This document shows positions 1-7,096 of a DNA stretch of 64,000 bases, one piece after another. The stretch is taken from positions 2,976,001-3,040,000 of the forward strand of contig NZ_JACCBN010000001.1 in NCBI RefSeq assembly GCF_013409505.1, read 5' to 3'. Each line of letters begins with the position of its first letter. Position 1 is the stretch's first letter. Under the pieces are notes generated by a model. That model did not search any database. It was given only the letters and a program-made list of their open reading frames with translations, and had not been told where the DNA came from. The position numbers and the translations under genes were made by a program. The stretch comes from Actinomycetospora corticicola. Lineage in GTDB: Bacteria > Actinomycetota > Actinomycetes > Mycobacteriales > Pseudonocardiaceae.

Positions 1-565
1 TCTCGAGGATCCCGGCCTTCGTCGCCTGGATGCCGTCGCCCATCCCCGGCGCCAGCAGCACGACGGTGGTGTCGGCCAGCGCGACCACCTCCACCTCGGA
101 CTGACCGACCCCCACGGTCTCGACCAGCACCACGTCACATCCGGCCGCGTCGAGCACCCGCAACGCCTGCGGCGCCGCCGCCGACAGCCCGCCGAGGTGG
201 CCGCGGGTGGCCATCGAGCGGATGAACACGCCCGGGTCGGTCGCGTGCTCGGCCATCCGCACGCGGTCGCCGAGCAGGGCACCGCCGGTGAACGGGGAGC
301 TGGGGTCGACGGCGAGCACCCCGACCCGTCGTCCGGACCGGCGCAGCTCCCCCACCAGCGCGGACGTCGTGGTCGACTTGCCCACCCCGGGGGACCCGGT
401 GAGCCCGACGACGAGGGCGTGGCCCGCGTGGGGGGCGAGCTCGGCGGCGAGCTCCCGCACGGCGGGCCCGCCGTCCTCCACCATCGACACGAGCTGGGCG
501 ACGGCGCGCGGGGAGCCCTCACGGGCACGGGAGACGAGGTCGGACAGGTCCGGCACGCCCGGCAT
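1..565 (-). CDS. meaB: MeaB/ArgK-family GTPase, methylmalonyl-CoA mutase chaperone (5' part only)
   Basis: This is the N-terminal 188 residues of the cytoplasmic G-protein that loads and protects adenosylcobalamin-dependent methylmalonyl-CoA mutase; the 3' part lies left of the window. A P-loop GSPGVGKST is at residues 57-65 after the strand LVVGLTG, a DPSS motif is at 87-90, and the family signature ETVGVGQSE is at 149-157. The start is taken at the ATG at 565 because it gives the usual short helical lead-in to the P-loop. It is divergent from mce (101 bp between them), which fits the same propionyl/ethylmalonyl-CoA route. Only the missing C-terminus limits the assignment. Confidence 0.93.
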   Translation of the reverse strand, partial: MPGVPDLSDLVSRAREGSPRAVAQLVSMVEDGGPAVRELAAELAPHAGHALVVGLTGSPGVGKSTTTSALVGELRRSGRRVGVLAVDPSSPFTGGALLGDRVRMAEHATDPGVFIRSMATRGHLGGLSAAAPQALRVLDAAGCDVVLVETVGVGQSEVEVVALADTTVVLLAPGMGDGIQATKAGILE

Positions 566-630
566 CCTGGCACCGACCCCCCGGGCGGACAGGGTCACCC
601 ACCCGAGGTCGGGGTGGTGGCCGTCACCTG

Positions 631-663
631 CTTGGTGTCGCGATTCAGTCGCTTAGTGTCCCG
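631..663. promoter_or_regulatory. Two 12-bp direct repeats between meaB and mce
   Basis: CTTGGTGTCGCG (631-642) and CTTAGTGTCCCG (652-663) repeat with two mismatches at a centre spacing of 21 bp, about two helical turns, just ahead of the mce start and inside the divergent meaB-mce interval. This looks like a regulator site serving one or both genes; no regulator is identified. Confidence 0.3.
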
Positions 664-666
664 AGC

Positions 667-1116
667 ATGACTGCACAGCTCGACGCAGCGGTCGGCATCG
701 TGGCCGTGGACCACGTCGGGATCGCCGTACCGGACCTCGACGAGGCGATCGCCTGGTACGCCCGCACGCTCGGCCTCGAGGCGACGCACACCGAGACCAA
801 CGAGGAGCAGGGCGTCCGCGAGGCGATGCTCCACGCGCCCGACGACCCCTCCGGCACCGCGATCCAGCTGCTCGCGCCGCTGAACGAGTCCTCCACGATC
901 GCGAAGTTCATCGACCGCAACGGCCCCGGCCTCCAGCAGGTGGCCTACCGCGTGCGCGACGTCGAGGACACCGCCGCGAAGCTGCGCGAGAAGGGCGTCC
1001 GGCTGCTCTACGAGCAGGCCCGCCGCGGCACCGCCGACTCCCGCGTGAACTTCGTCCACCCGAAGGACGCCGGCGGCGTGCTCGTCGAGCTGGTCCAACC
1101 GGCCGCCGGCCACTGA
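667..1116 (+). CDS. mce: Methylmalonyl-CoA epimerase
   Basis: A 149-residue vicinal-oxygen-chelate protein that interconverts (2R)- and (2S)-methylmalonyl-CoA, joining propionyl-CoA carboxylation or the ethylmalonyl-CoA route to the mutase. The N-terminal metal-ligand motif VDHVGIAVPDL places His16. The second ligand region IQLLAPL has the expected Gln, and the last ligand is the Glu of VELVQP near the C-terminus. The third ligand position, usually the second His of an HH(I/V)A motif, reads QQVAYRV. I believe QQ variants exist in actinobacteria but cannot confirm it here. The length is normal. Its placement between meaB and ccr supports the call. Confidence 0.93.
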   Translation: MTAQLDAAVGIVAVDHVGIAVPDLDEAIAWYARTLGLEATHTETNEEQGVREAMLHAPDDPSGTAIQLLAPLNESSTIAKFIDRNGPGLQQVAYRVRDVEDTAAKLREKGVRLLYEQARRGTADSRVNFVHPKDAGGVLVELVQPAAGH

Positions 1117-1139
1117 CGCACGTCACCCTTCTCGCTCTA

Positions 1140-1155
1140 GCTACTCGTCGGTAGC
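1140..1155. promoter_or_regulatory. Short dyad upstream of ccr
   Basis: GCTAC (1140-1144) and GTAGC (1151-1155) form an inverted repeat around a 6-nt centre, 35 bp before the ccr start. The centre-to-arm layout is typical of TetR-family operators of acyl-CoA metabolism; that functional reading is inference. Confidence 0.3.
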
Positions 1156-1189
1156 CTCACCGCACCCGACCACCCCGGAGGCAAGACCA

Positions 1190-2521
1190 GTGCAGGACAT
1201 CCGCGACGCCATCCTCGCCGACGATCTGGCCGGCATCAGCTCCATGACCGTCCCCGAGTCGTACCGGGGCATCACGGTGCACGCCGACGAGGCCGACATG
1301 TTCGCGGGGATGCCCGCCCAGGAGAAGGACCCCCGCAAGTCGCTGCACCTCGACGAGGTGCCGACTCCCGAGGTCGCTCCCGGCGAGGCCCTGGTCGCCG
1401 TCATGGCCAGCGCCATCAACTACAACACCGTGTGGACCTCGATCTTCGAGCCGGTGTCCACCTTCGGCTTCCTCAAGCGCTACGGACGCATCTCCGACCT
1501 GGCCAAGCGCCACGACCTGCCCTACCACGTCGTGGGCTCCGACCTCGCCGGCGTCGTGCTGAAGGTCGGCGCGGGCGTGCAGATGTGGAAGCCGGGCGAC
1601 AAGGTCGTCGCGCACTGCCTCTCGGTGGAGCTCGAGAGCCCTGCGGGCCACGACGACACGATGATGGACCCGGAGCAGCGCATCTGGGGCTTCGAGACCA
1701 ACTTCGGCGGCCTGGCCGACATGGCCCTGGTCAAGACCAACCAGCTGATGCCCAAGCCGGACCACCTCACCTGGGAGGAGGCCGCGTCCCCGGGCCTGGT
1801 CAACTCCACCGCCTACCGGCAGCTGGTCAGCCCGCACGGCGCGAACATGACCCAGGGCGACGTCGTCCTGATCTGGGGCGCCTCGGGCGGCCTCGGGTCC
1901 TACGCCACGCAGTTCGCGCTCAACGGCGGGGCGACCCCGGTCTGCGTGGTCTCCTCCCCGGAGAAGGCCGAGCTCTGCCGGAAGATGGGCGCCGAGCTGA
2001 TCATCGACCGCTCCGCCGAGGGCTACAAGTTCTGGTCCGACCCCGAGACCCAGGACCCGCGCGAGTGGAAGCGGTTCGGCGCGAAGATCCGTGAGCTGAC
2101 CGGTGGCGACGACCCGGACATCGTCTTCGAGCACCCGGGCCGCGAGACCTTCGGCGCCTCGGTCTACGTCGCCAAGCGCGGCGGCACGATCGTCACCTGC
2201 GCGTCGACCTCGGGCTTCATGCACCAGTACGACAACCGCTACCTCTGGATGAACCTCAAGCGGATCATCGGGTCGCACTTCGCGAACTACAAGGAGGCCT
2301 ACCTGGCGAACCGCCTGGTGGCCCAGGGCAAGATCCACCCGACGGTCTCGAAGAGCTACGCGCTCGAGGACACCGGCGAGGCGGCCAACGACGTCCACCA
2401 CAACTCCCACCAGGGCAAGGTCGGCGTGCTCTGCCTCGCGCCCGAGGAGGGCCTGGGTGTCACGAACCCGGAGCTGCGCGAGCAGCACCTGGAGGGCATC
2501 AACCGCTTCCGCGGCCAGTAG
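1190..2521 (+). CDS. ccr: Crotonyl-CoA carboxylase/reductase
   Basis: A 443-residue NADPH-dependent medium-chain dehydrogenase/reductase that reductively carboxylates crotonyl-CoA to ethylmalonyl-CoA. The enzyme feeds the ethylmalonyl-CoA pathway for acetyl-CoA assimilation and supplies ethylmalonyl extender units. Signatures include AINYNTVW (residues 75-82), the active-site block GFETNFGG, and the nucleotide-binding loop WGASGGLGSYATQ. A GGAGG box at about 1175 sits upstream of the GTG start at 1190. The gene is probably transcribed alone or with mce and is closed by the hairpin at 2534-2569. The neighbours meaB and mce handle methylmalonyl-CoA in the same pathway. Confidence 0.96.
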   Translation: MQDIRDAILADDLAGISSMTVPESYRGITVHADEADMFAGMPAQEKDPRKSLHLDEVPTPEVAPGEALVAVMASAINYNTVWTSIFEPVSTFGFLKRYGRISDLAKRHDLPYHVVGSDLAGVVLKVGAGVQMWKPGDKVVAHCLSVELESPAGHDDTMMDPEQRIWGFETNFGGLADMALVKTNQLMPKPDHLTWEEAASPGLVNSTAYRQLVSPHGANMTQGDVVLIWGASGGLGSYATQFALNGGATPVCVVSSPEKAELCRKMGAELIIDRSAEGYKFWSDPETQDPREWKRFGAKIRELTGGDDPDIVFEHPGRETFGASVYVAKRGGTIVTCASTSGFMHQYDNRYLWMNLKRIIGSHFANYKEAYLANRLVAQGKIHPTVSKSYALEDTGEAANDVHHNSHQGKVGVLCLAPEEGLGVTNPELREQHLEGINRFRGQ

Positions 2522-2533
2522 TCCGGCTCGATC

Positions 2534-2569
2534 CGAACGGCACCTCCGCCTCCGCGGAGGTGCCGTTCG
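2534..2569 (+). terminator. Intrinsic terminator-type hairpin after ccr
   Basis: A perfect 16-bp stem (2534-2549 with 2554-2569) encloses a 4-nt loop, 12 bp after the ccr stop. There is no long U-tract, as is common in actinobacteria. Position and stem strength support termination of ccr. Confidence 0.8.
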
Positions 2570-2618
2570 TCCGTTTCCGGGCCCCATCCCGACGGCGGGG
2601 CGGCGCGGGTGACCGGAC

Positions 2619-2680
2619 TCACCCGACCGTGTGACCGGTACCGATCCGGGTGGGAGCGGCGTGTCCGTCACCCGACCGTG
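2619..2680. repeat. 13-bp direct repeat upstream of the coiled-coil gene
   Basis: TCACCCGACCGTG occurs exactly at 2619-2631 and again at 2668-2680, 49 bp apart, in the interval between the ccr hairpin and the DivIVA-domain gene. It may be a paired regulator site for the downstream gene; nothing in the sequence shows which protein would bind. Confidence 0.35.
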
Positions 2681-2714
2681 GCCGTGTCGCACAGGGCCCT
2701 AGTAACCTGGGCAG

Positions 2715-3746
2715 ATGCCGTCGGGAGACCGTGATCTGCTGCCTCTGGGCACCGGCTTCGACGTCGTGCGTCGGGGCTACGACCGCGGCCAGGTGGAGGA
2801 ACACCTGGACCGCGTCGAGGCCGACCTGCGCATCCTCACCGCGGACCGCGACGCGGCCGTGGCGCAGGCCTCCGAGCTCGCCCGGGCCCTCGATCGCACG
2901 CGCGCGCACGTCGAGGAGCTCCGCGCCCAGATCGACCGGCTGGCCGCGCCGCCGGACTCGATGGAGGGCCTGTCCGAGCGGCTGCAGCGGATGCTGCGCC
3001 TGGCCCAGGACGAGGCCCGCGAGATGCGCTCGTCGGCCGAGCAGGCCGCGCGCCGCACCCGCGAGGACGCCGAGGAGCGGGCGCGCCGCACGATCGCGGA
3101 GGCCGAGGAGCAGGCCACCCGCACCATCACCGACGCCGACGAGTACGCGCGGAACACCACCGACGAGGCCCGTCGTCAGGCGCAGGAGACGCACGCCGCC
3201 GCCGAGGCGGCCGCCGACGAGACCCGCACCCGGTACGACGCCGGGCTCGCGGACAACGACCGGCGCCGCACCGAGATGGAGGACGAGCACCGCGCGCTCA
3301 TGGACTCCGCCCGCGCCGACGCCGCCCGCGTCCGCACCGAGGCCGAGAACGAGCGCCGCCGCCTCGACGAGGAGTCCCGGGCCCGCCGTGCGCAGGTCGA
3401 GGAGGACTTCGAGATCGCGATGGCCTCCCGCCGCACGGAGTCGATGCGCGTCCTGGCCCGGAGCGAGGCCGACGCCCGCTCGCGCGCCGAGAAGCAGCTG
3501 CGCGACGCCTCCGAGGAGGCCCGCCGCCGCCTGCGCGAGGCCGACGGCGAGGTCGCCGAGATCCGCCGCCTCCGGGCGCGCGTGACCAACCAGCTCGCCA
3601 CGCTGCGCGAGTCCCTCGCCGACCTGCCGGGCCTCGACGCGTTCCCTGACGAGACGCCGGACGACGCCACCGCCCCGGTCCCGATGCCGACCGTGGCCGC
3701 CGACGACCACGCGAACCGGCGGGACTACGAGACCTCGGGGACGTAG
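2715..3746 (+). CDS. DivIVA-domain coiled-coil protein of the Scy/FilP type
   Basis: This 343-residue cytoplasmic protein has an N-terminal DivIVA-like segment (FDVVRRGYDRGQVEEHLDRV, about residues 14-33) and then a long Ala/Glu/Arg-rich coiled coil from roughly 35 to 300. The coiled coil is built of repeated AEEQA- and ARRTR-type heptads, and the tail is short and disordered. Such proteins organise polar growth and cytoskeletal assemblies in actinobacteria. In Streptomyces the scy and filP genes sit next to mce, and here too the gene follows mce/ccr, so orthology is plausible. It is much shorter than Scy and nearer FilP in size. It could also be a general DivIVA-domain protein. Confidence 0.75.
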   Translation: MPSGDRDLLPLGTGFDVVRRGYDRGQVEEHLDRVEADLRILTADRDAAVAQASELARALDRTRAHVEELRAQIDRLAAPPDSMEGLSERLQRMLRLAQDEAREMRSSAEQAARRTREDAEERARRTIAEAEEQATRTITDADEYARNTTDEARRQAQETHAAAEAAADETRTRYDAGLADNDRRRTEMEDEHRALMDSARADAARVRTEAENERRRLDEESRARRAQVEEDFEIAMASRRTESMRVLARSEADARSRAEKQLRDASEEARRRLREADGEVAEIRRLRARVTNQLATLRESLADLPGLDAFPDETPDDATAPVPMPTVAADDHANRRDYETSGT

Positions 3747-3864
3747 GGGCCCCCCTTCGTGGCAGGAAAGCGTCGTTGCTGTCGTCCAGTGGCAGGAACG
3801 CCCCACCGTCGCTGACGGCCGGGTCCAGCACCCGCCCGCCGCGACCCGGCACCCCGCCCGGCCA

Positions 3865-4090
3865 CGAGGTGCACACCAGGCAGCCCCGGAGCCGGTCCGG
3901 CCTGCCTGACGTGAACCTCGCGGCATCGGCGGCGACCGTCTCTGCGCCGAGGTGCACGCCAGGCATGTCCGGGACCGGTTGGACCTGCCTCATGTCACTC
4001 TCGCGGCGCGCCCCACCGGCGTCCCGGCCGCGAGGTGCGCTCCAGGCAGGCCGGCACCAGCTCGGACCTGCCCCACGTGACCCCTGCGCA
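3865..4090. repeat. Three tandem 83-bp units, each an imperfect hairpin
   Basis: Units begin at 3865, 3948 and 4031, an exact 83-bp period. The first 60 bp of each unit are conserved (roughly three quarters identical by eye between units 1 and 2) and begin CGAGGTGC; the last 23 bp diverge. Inside each conserved part an AGGTGCxCxCCAGGCA arm faces a later TGCCTxAxGT arm, so each unit can fold into an imperfect stem-loop. The third unit's 3' part is degraded. Confidence 0.6.
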
Positions 4091-4153
4091 CGTGGCCGAG
4101 CGGTCATCGGCCCGCCCTCCCCGAAGGCCTTTACATCCCGGCAACCCCGATGG

Positions 4154-4186
4154 TCTCCTGATGAGAGACGCTGTTTCTCAGTGAGA
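4154..4186. promoter_or_regulatory. Two TCTC/GAGA dyads ahead of glnT
   Basis: TCTC-N5-GAGA spans 4154-4166 and TCTCA-G-TGAGA spans 4176-4186. The pair lies 27 bp before the glnT start. This is a candidate operator for the XRE-cupin regulator encoded at the end of the operon, which is inference from position only. Confidence 0.4.
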
Positions 4187-4212
4187 GATCGTCGATCCGC
4201 CGAGGAGCCCCC

Positions 4213-5553
4213 ATGACGCTCACCGACCCCCGGGCCGACGGGTCCCCCACCACGATGGCCGCGCCCGCGAGCCTGGCGGAGCGGGCCCGCGCGGACGGGG
4301 TCCGGTTCCTGCTCGCGCTGTTCGTCGACCTCACGGGCAAGCCGTGCGCGAAGCTCGTCCCGGTCGAGAGCGCCGACGAGCTGGAGCACGAGGGCGTCGG
4401 GTTCGCCGGCTACGCCGTCGGCGCGATCGGGCAGCAGCCGTGCGACCCGGACCTCATCGCGATCCCGGACGTCGCCAGCTACACCCCGCTCCCCTGGGTC
4501 CGCGAGGGCCTCGCGCTCGTGCACTGCGACCCGCACGTCGAGGGCCGCCCCTGGCCCTATGCGCCGCGCGTGCTGCTCAAGGCGATGCTGGCCAAGGCCG
4601 CCGGGCTCGAGCTGATGGCCGGCGCCGAGGTGGAGTACTTCCTGGTCACGCGCGACGAGCAGGGCACGCTGCGCCCCGCCGACACCCTCGACGACGGCAT
4701 CCGCCCCTGCTACGACGCCCGCGGCCTGACCCGGATGTACGACCACCTCACCGCCGTCTCCACCGCGATGAACGCGCTGGGCTGGGGCAACTACGCGAAC
4801 GACCACGAGGACGCGAACGGCCAGTTCGAGCAGAACTTCGCCTACGCCGACGCCCTCACGACGGCGGACCGGGTCATCACCGCCCGGTACCTCATCTCCA
4901 TGCTCGCCGAGCAGCGCGGGATGACCGCGACGTTCATGCCCAAACCGTTCGCCGACCGCACCGGCTCCGGGATGCACCTGCACCTGTCGCTCTGGTCGGA
5001 CGGCTCGTCGCGCTTCCCCGACGACGGCGACGGGCGCGGCCACGGCCTCTCCGAGCTCGCCTACCGCTTCCTCGCCGGCCTTCTCGAGCACGCGCCCGGG
5101 ATGCAGGCGGTCCTCGCGCCGACGGTGAACTCCTACAAGCGCACCGGGGCCACCTCCACCCGTTCCGGCGCCACCTGGTCGCCACGCCGGGCGACCTGGG
5201 GCGGGAACGACCGCACCCACCTCGTGCGCGTCCCCGACGGCCACCGCGTGGAGCTGCGCGGCGGCGACGGCGCGGCCAACCCCTACCTCGCACTCGCCGT
5301 CGCCCTGGCCGCCGGCCTCGACGGGATCGACCGGCAACTCGAGCCCGACAGCACCGAGGACCGCCCCGAGCTGCCCCCGACGCTGCTGCACGCGGTCGAG
5401 GCCCTCCGGGCCGATCCCGTCGTCGGGAAGGCACTCGACGCCGCGGGCCCGGGCGTCGCCGAGTACTTCGCCGGGCTCAAGCGCGAGGAGTTCCTCGACT
5501 GGCACGGCACGGTCGGCTCCTGGGAGCACGACCGCTACCTCACGGCCTTCTAG
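4213..5553 (+). CDS. glnT: Type III glutamine synthetase-like ligase (GlnT / gamma-glutamylamide synthetase family)
   Basis: This 446-residue glutamine-synthetase-fold enzyme couples ATP hydrolysis to amide bond formation between glutamate and ammonia or a small amine. Visible GS motifs are the metal-site block AEVEYF, the EDANGQFEQNF segment, SGMHLHLSLW, and the phosphate/glutamate-binding NSYKRTGA...W region followed by VELRGGDGAANPYLA. A GGAG box precedes the ATG at 4213. In methylotrophs the close relative GMAS makes gamma-glutamylmethylamide; the downstream glxBCD genes and FAD oxidase argue for an amine substrate rather than housekeeping glutamine synthesis. The exact substrate is not readable from the sequence. 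Confidence 0.85.
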   Translation: MTLTDPRADGSPTTMAAPASLAERARADGVRFLLALFVDLTGKPCAKLVPVESADELEHEGVGFAGYAVGAIGQQPCDPDLIAIPDVASYTPLPWVREGLALVHCDPHVEGRPWPYAPRVLLKAMLAKAAGLELMAGAEVEYFLVTRDEQGTLRPADTLDDGIRPCYDARGLTRMYDHLTAVSTAMNALGWGNYANDHEDANGQFEQNFAYADALTTADRVITARYLISMLAEQRGMTATFMPKPFADRTGSGMHLHLSLWSDGSSRFPDDGDGRGHGLSELAYRFLAGLLEHAPGMQAVLAPTVNSYKRTGATSTRSGATWSPRRATWGGNDRTHLVRVPDGHRVELRGGDGAANPYLALAVALAAGLDGIDRQLEPDSTEDRPELPPTLLHAVEALRADPVVGKALDAAGPGVAEYFAGLKREEFLDWHGTVGSWEHDRYLTAF

Positions 5554-5561
5554 GAGAGCAC

Positions 5562-6431
5562 ATGTGCGGGATCGTGGGGCTCCACCTGCGCGACCCGGGG
5601 CTGCACCCGCAGCTGGGGCGCCTGCTGGAGTCGATGCTGTGCGGGGTCGTCGAGCGCGGCCCCGACTCGGCGGGCGTCGCGGTCTACGGCGACCACCGGC
5701 GCGTCCCCGAGGGACACGCGGCCGTGTCGGTGCTCCTGCCGCCGGAGGCGGACACGAGCGGGCTGGACGCCACGGTGACCGTCGCGGGTGACACCACCGT
5801 CGTCGCCGCACCCGTGCCGGTCGCGGACCTGGTCGCCCGGGTGAGAGCGGCCTTCCCGACGGCGAGGGTGGTCGGGTCGGGCCACGACCTCACCGTCTAC
5901 AAGGGCGTCGGCCACCCCCGCGAGCTCGCCGCGACCTACGGCCTGGCGGACGCCGTGGGCTGGCAGGGCCTCGCCCACACCCGCATGGCCACGGAGTCCG
6001 CGGTGACCCCCGAGGGCTGCCACCCGTTCTCGGTCGGCCCCGACCAGTGCCTGGTGCACAACGGGTCGTTCTCCAACCACGCCTCGATCCGGCGGGAGCT
6101 CGTGCGCCAGGGGGTGGAGTTCGACTCGGAGAACGACTCCGAGGTGGGCGCCCGCTTCGTCGCGTCCCGGCTCGCGCAGGGCGAGGACCTGGAGAAGGCC
6201 CTGCTCGCCCTGCGCGAGACCTTCGACGGCTTCTACACCCTGCTCGTGACCAGCGCGGACGGGTTCGCCGTGGTCCGCGACCCGATCGCCTGCAAGCCCG
6301 CGGTGATCGCCGAGACCGACGCCTGGGTGGCGATGGCCTCGGAGTTCCGTGCCCTCGCCGCCCTGCCCGGCATCGACGGTGCCCGCCTGTACGAGCCCGA
6401 ACCCGGGAGGGTCTACGCATGGAGGCGCTGA
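5562..6431 (+). CDS. glxB: Class II glutamine amidotransferase, GlxB-like
   Basis: A 289-residue Ntn-type amidotransferase. Translation begins MCGIVGLH, leaving Cys2 as the N-terminal nucleophile, which fixes the ATG at 5562. The motifs RGPDSAGVAVYG, HTRMATES and VHNGSFSNH are those of the GlxB/PurF-type glutaminase domain that frees ammonia (or, in the N-methylglutamate synthase relatives, an alkylamine) from a gamma-glutamyl amide. It starts 8 bp after glnT and overlaps glxC by 13 nt, so it is expected to act as one subunit of a GlxBCD complex resembling a split glutamate synthase. Confidence 0.88.
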   Translation: MCGIVGLHLRDPGLHPQLGRLLESMLCGVVERGPDSAGVAVYGDHRRVPEGHAAVSVLLPPEADTSGLDATVTVAGDTTVVAAPVPVADLVARVRAAFPTARVVGSGHDLTVYKGVGHPRELAATYGLADAVGWQGLAHTRMATESAVTPEGCHPFSVGPDQCLVHNGSFSNHASIRRELVRQGVEFDSENDSEVGARFVASRLAQGEDLEKALLALRETFDGFYTLLVTSADGFAVVRDPIACKPAVIAETDAWVAMASEFRALAALPGIDGARLYEPEPGRVYAWRR

Positions 6432-7096
6432 GCTTCGACCTGGCCGAGACGACGGTCCGCGCGCTGAACGCCGAGCTCCACGACCCCACGGTCAAGAGCT
6501 ACGAGGTGCTCCACCCCGACGGCGCACACGCCGTCGCGGCCGGGATCGACACCGGGATCGCGGTCGAGGTCCGCGGGCACGTCGGCTACTACTGCGCCGG
6601 CATGAACGACGGCGGCACCGTCACCGTCCACGGCAACGCCGCCACCGGGCTGGCCGAGAACATGATGTCGGGGACGGTCCGGATCACCGGGGACGCCTCC
6701 CAGTCCGCGGGCGCCACCGCGCACGGCGGGCTGCTCGTGATCGGAGGCAGTGCCTCCATGCGCTGCGGCATCTCGATGAAGGGCGTGGACATCGTCGTCG
6801 GCGGCTCCGTCGGCCCGATGAGCGCCTTCATGGCCCAGGCCGGCCGCATGGTCGTCTGCGGCGACGCCGGCGACGGGCTCGGCGACTCGATCTACGAGGC
6901 CCGGCTCTACGTCCGCGGCACCGTCGGGGAGCTCGGCGCGGACTGTGTCGAGAAGGAGATGCGCGACGAGCACCGCGCGGAGCTGGCGGAACTCCTCGCC
7001 GCTGCCGACCTGCCGTACGCGCCGGACGAGTTCCGCCGCTACGGCTCCGCCCGGCGGCTCTACCACTTCACCAGCGACCACTCCGGGAGCTACTGA
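6419..7096 (+). CDS. glxC: GXGXG-domain protein, GlxC-like glutamate synthase subunit
   Basis: This 225-residue protein corresponds to the right-handed beta-helix (GXGXG) domain of glutamate synthase. Glycine-rich turns such as VRGHVGYYCAGMNDGG, HGNAATGLAENM, GGSASMRCG and GDAGDGLGDS recur through residues 55-165. It has no catalytic motif of its own and is taken to be the structural subunit joining the amidotransferase to the FMN subunit. The ATG at 6419 overlaps the end of glxB, and its stop overlaps the glxD start (ATGA at 7096), indicating coupled translation. Confidence 0.88.
   Translation: MEALSFDLAETTVRALNAELHDPTVKSYEVLHPDGAHAVAAGIDTGIAVEVRGHVGYYCAGMNDGGTVTVHGNAATGLAENMMSGTVRITGDASQSAGATAHGGLLVIGGSASMRCGISMKGVDIVVGGSVGPMSAFMAQAGRMVVCGDAGDGLGDSIYEARLYVRGTVGELGADCVEKEMRDEHRAELAELLAAADLPYAPDEFRRYGSARRLYHFTSDHSGSY

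Larger units (their letters stand above)
3747..4212. other. 466-bp gene-free interval with repeats
   Basis: No credible gene lies here on either strand. Near its left end a GTGGCAGGAA-type motif appears twice (about 3760 and 3790). The middle holds the 83-bp tandem units described separately, and the right end holds two small dyads ahead of glnT. The interval marks the break between the coiled-coil gene and the glnT operon and must contain the glnT promoter, though no clear -10/-35 pair is visible. Confidence 0.6.

Noticed and set aside
197-670. Two plus-strand frames of about 150 residues opposite the GTPase gene
   Set aside because: The minus-strand frame has clear MeaB motifs; the plus frames are Arg/Pro/Gly-rich high-GC artefacts.
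2619-5811. Very long minus-strand open frames across the coiled-coil and glnT genes
   Set aside because: Composition is Arg/Ala/Gly/Pro-rich without domains, and they are shadows of well-supported plus-strand genes.
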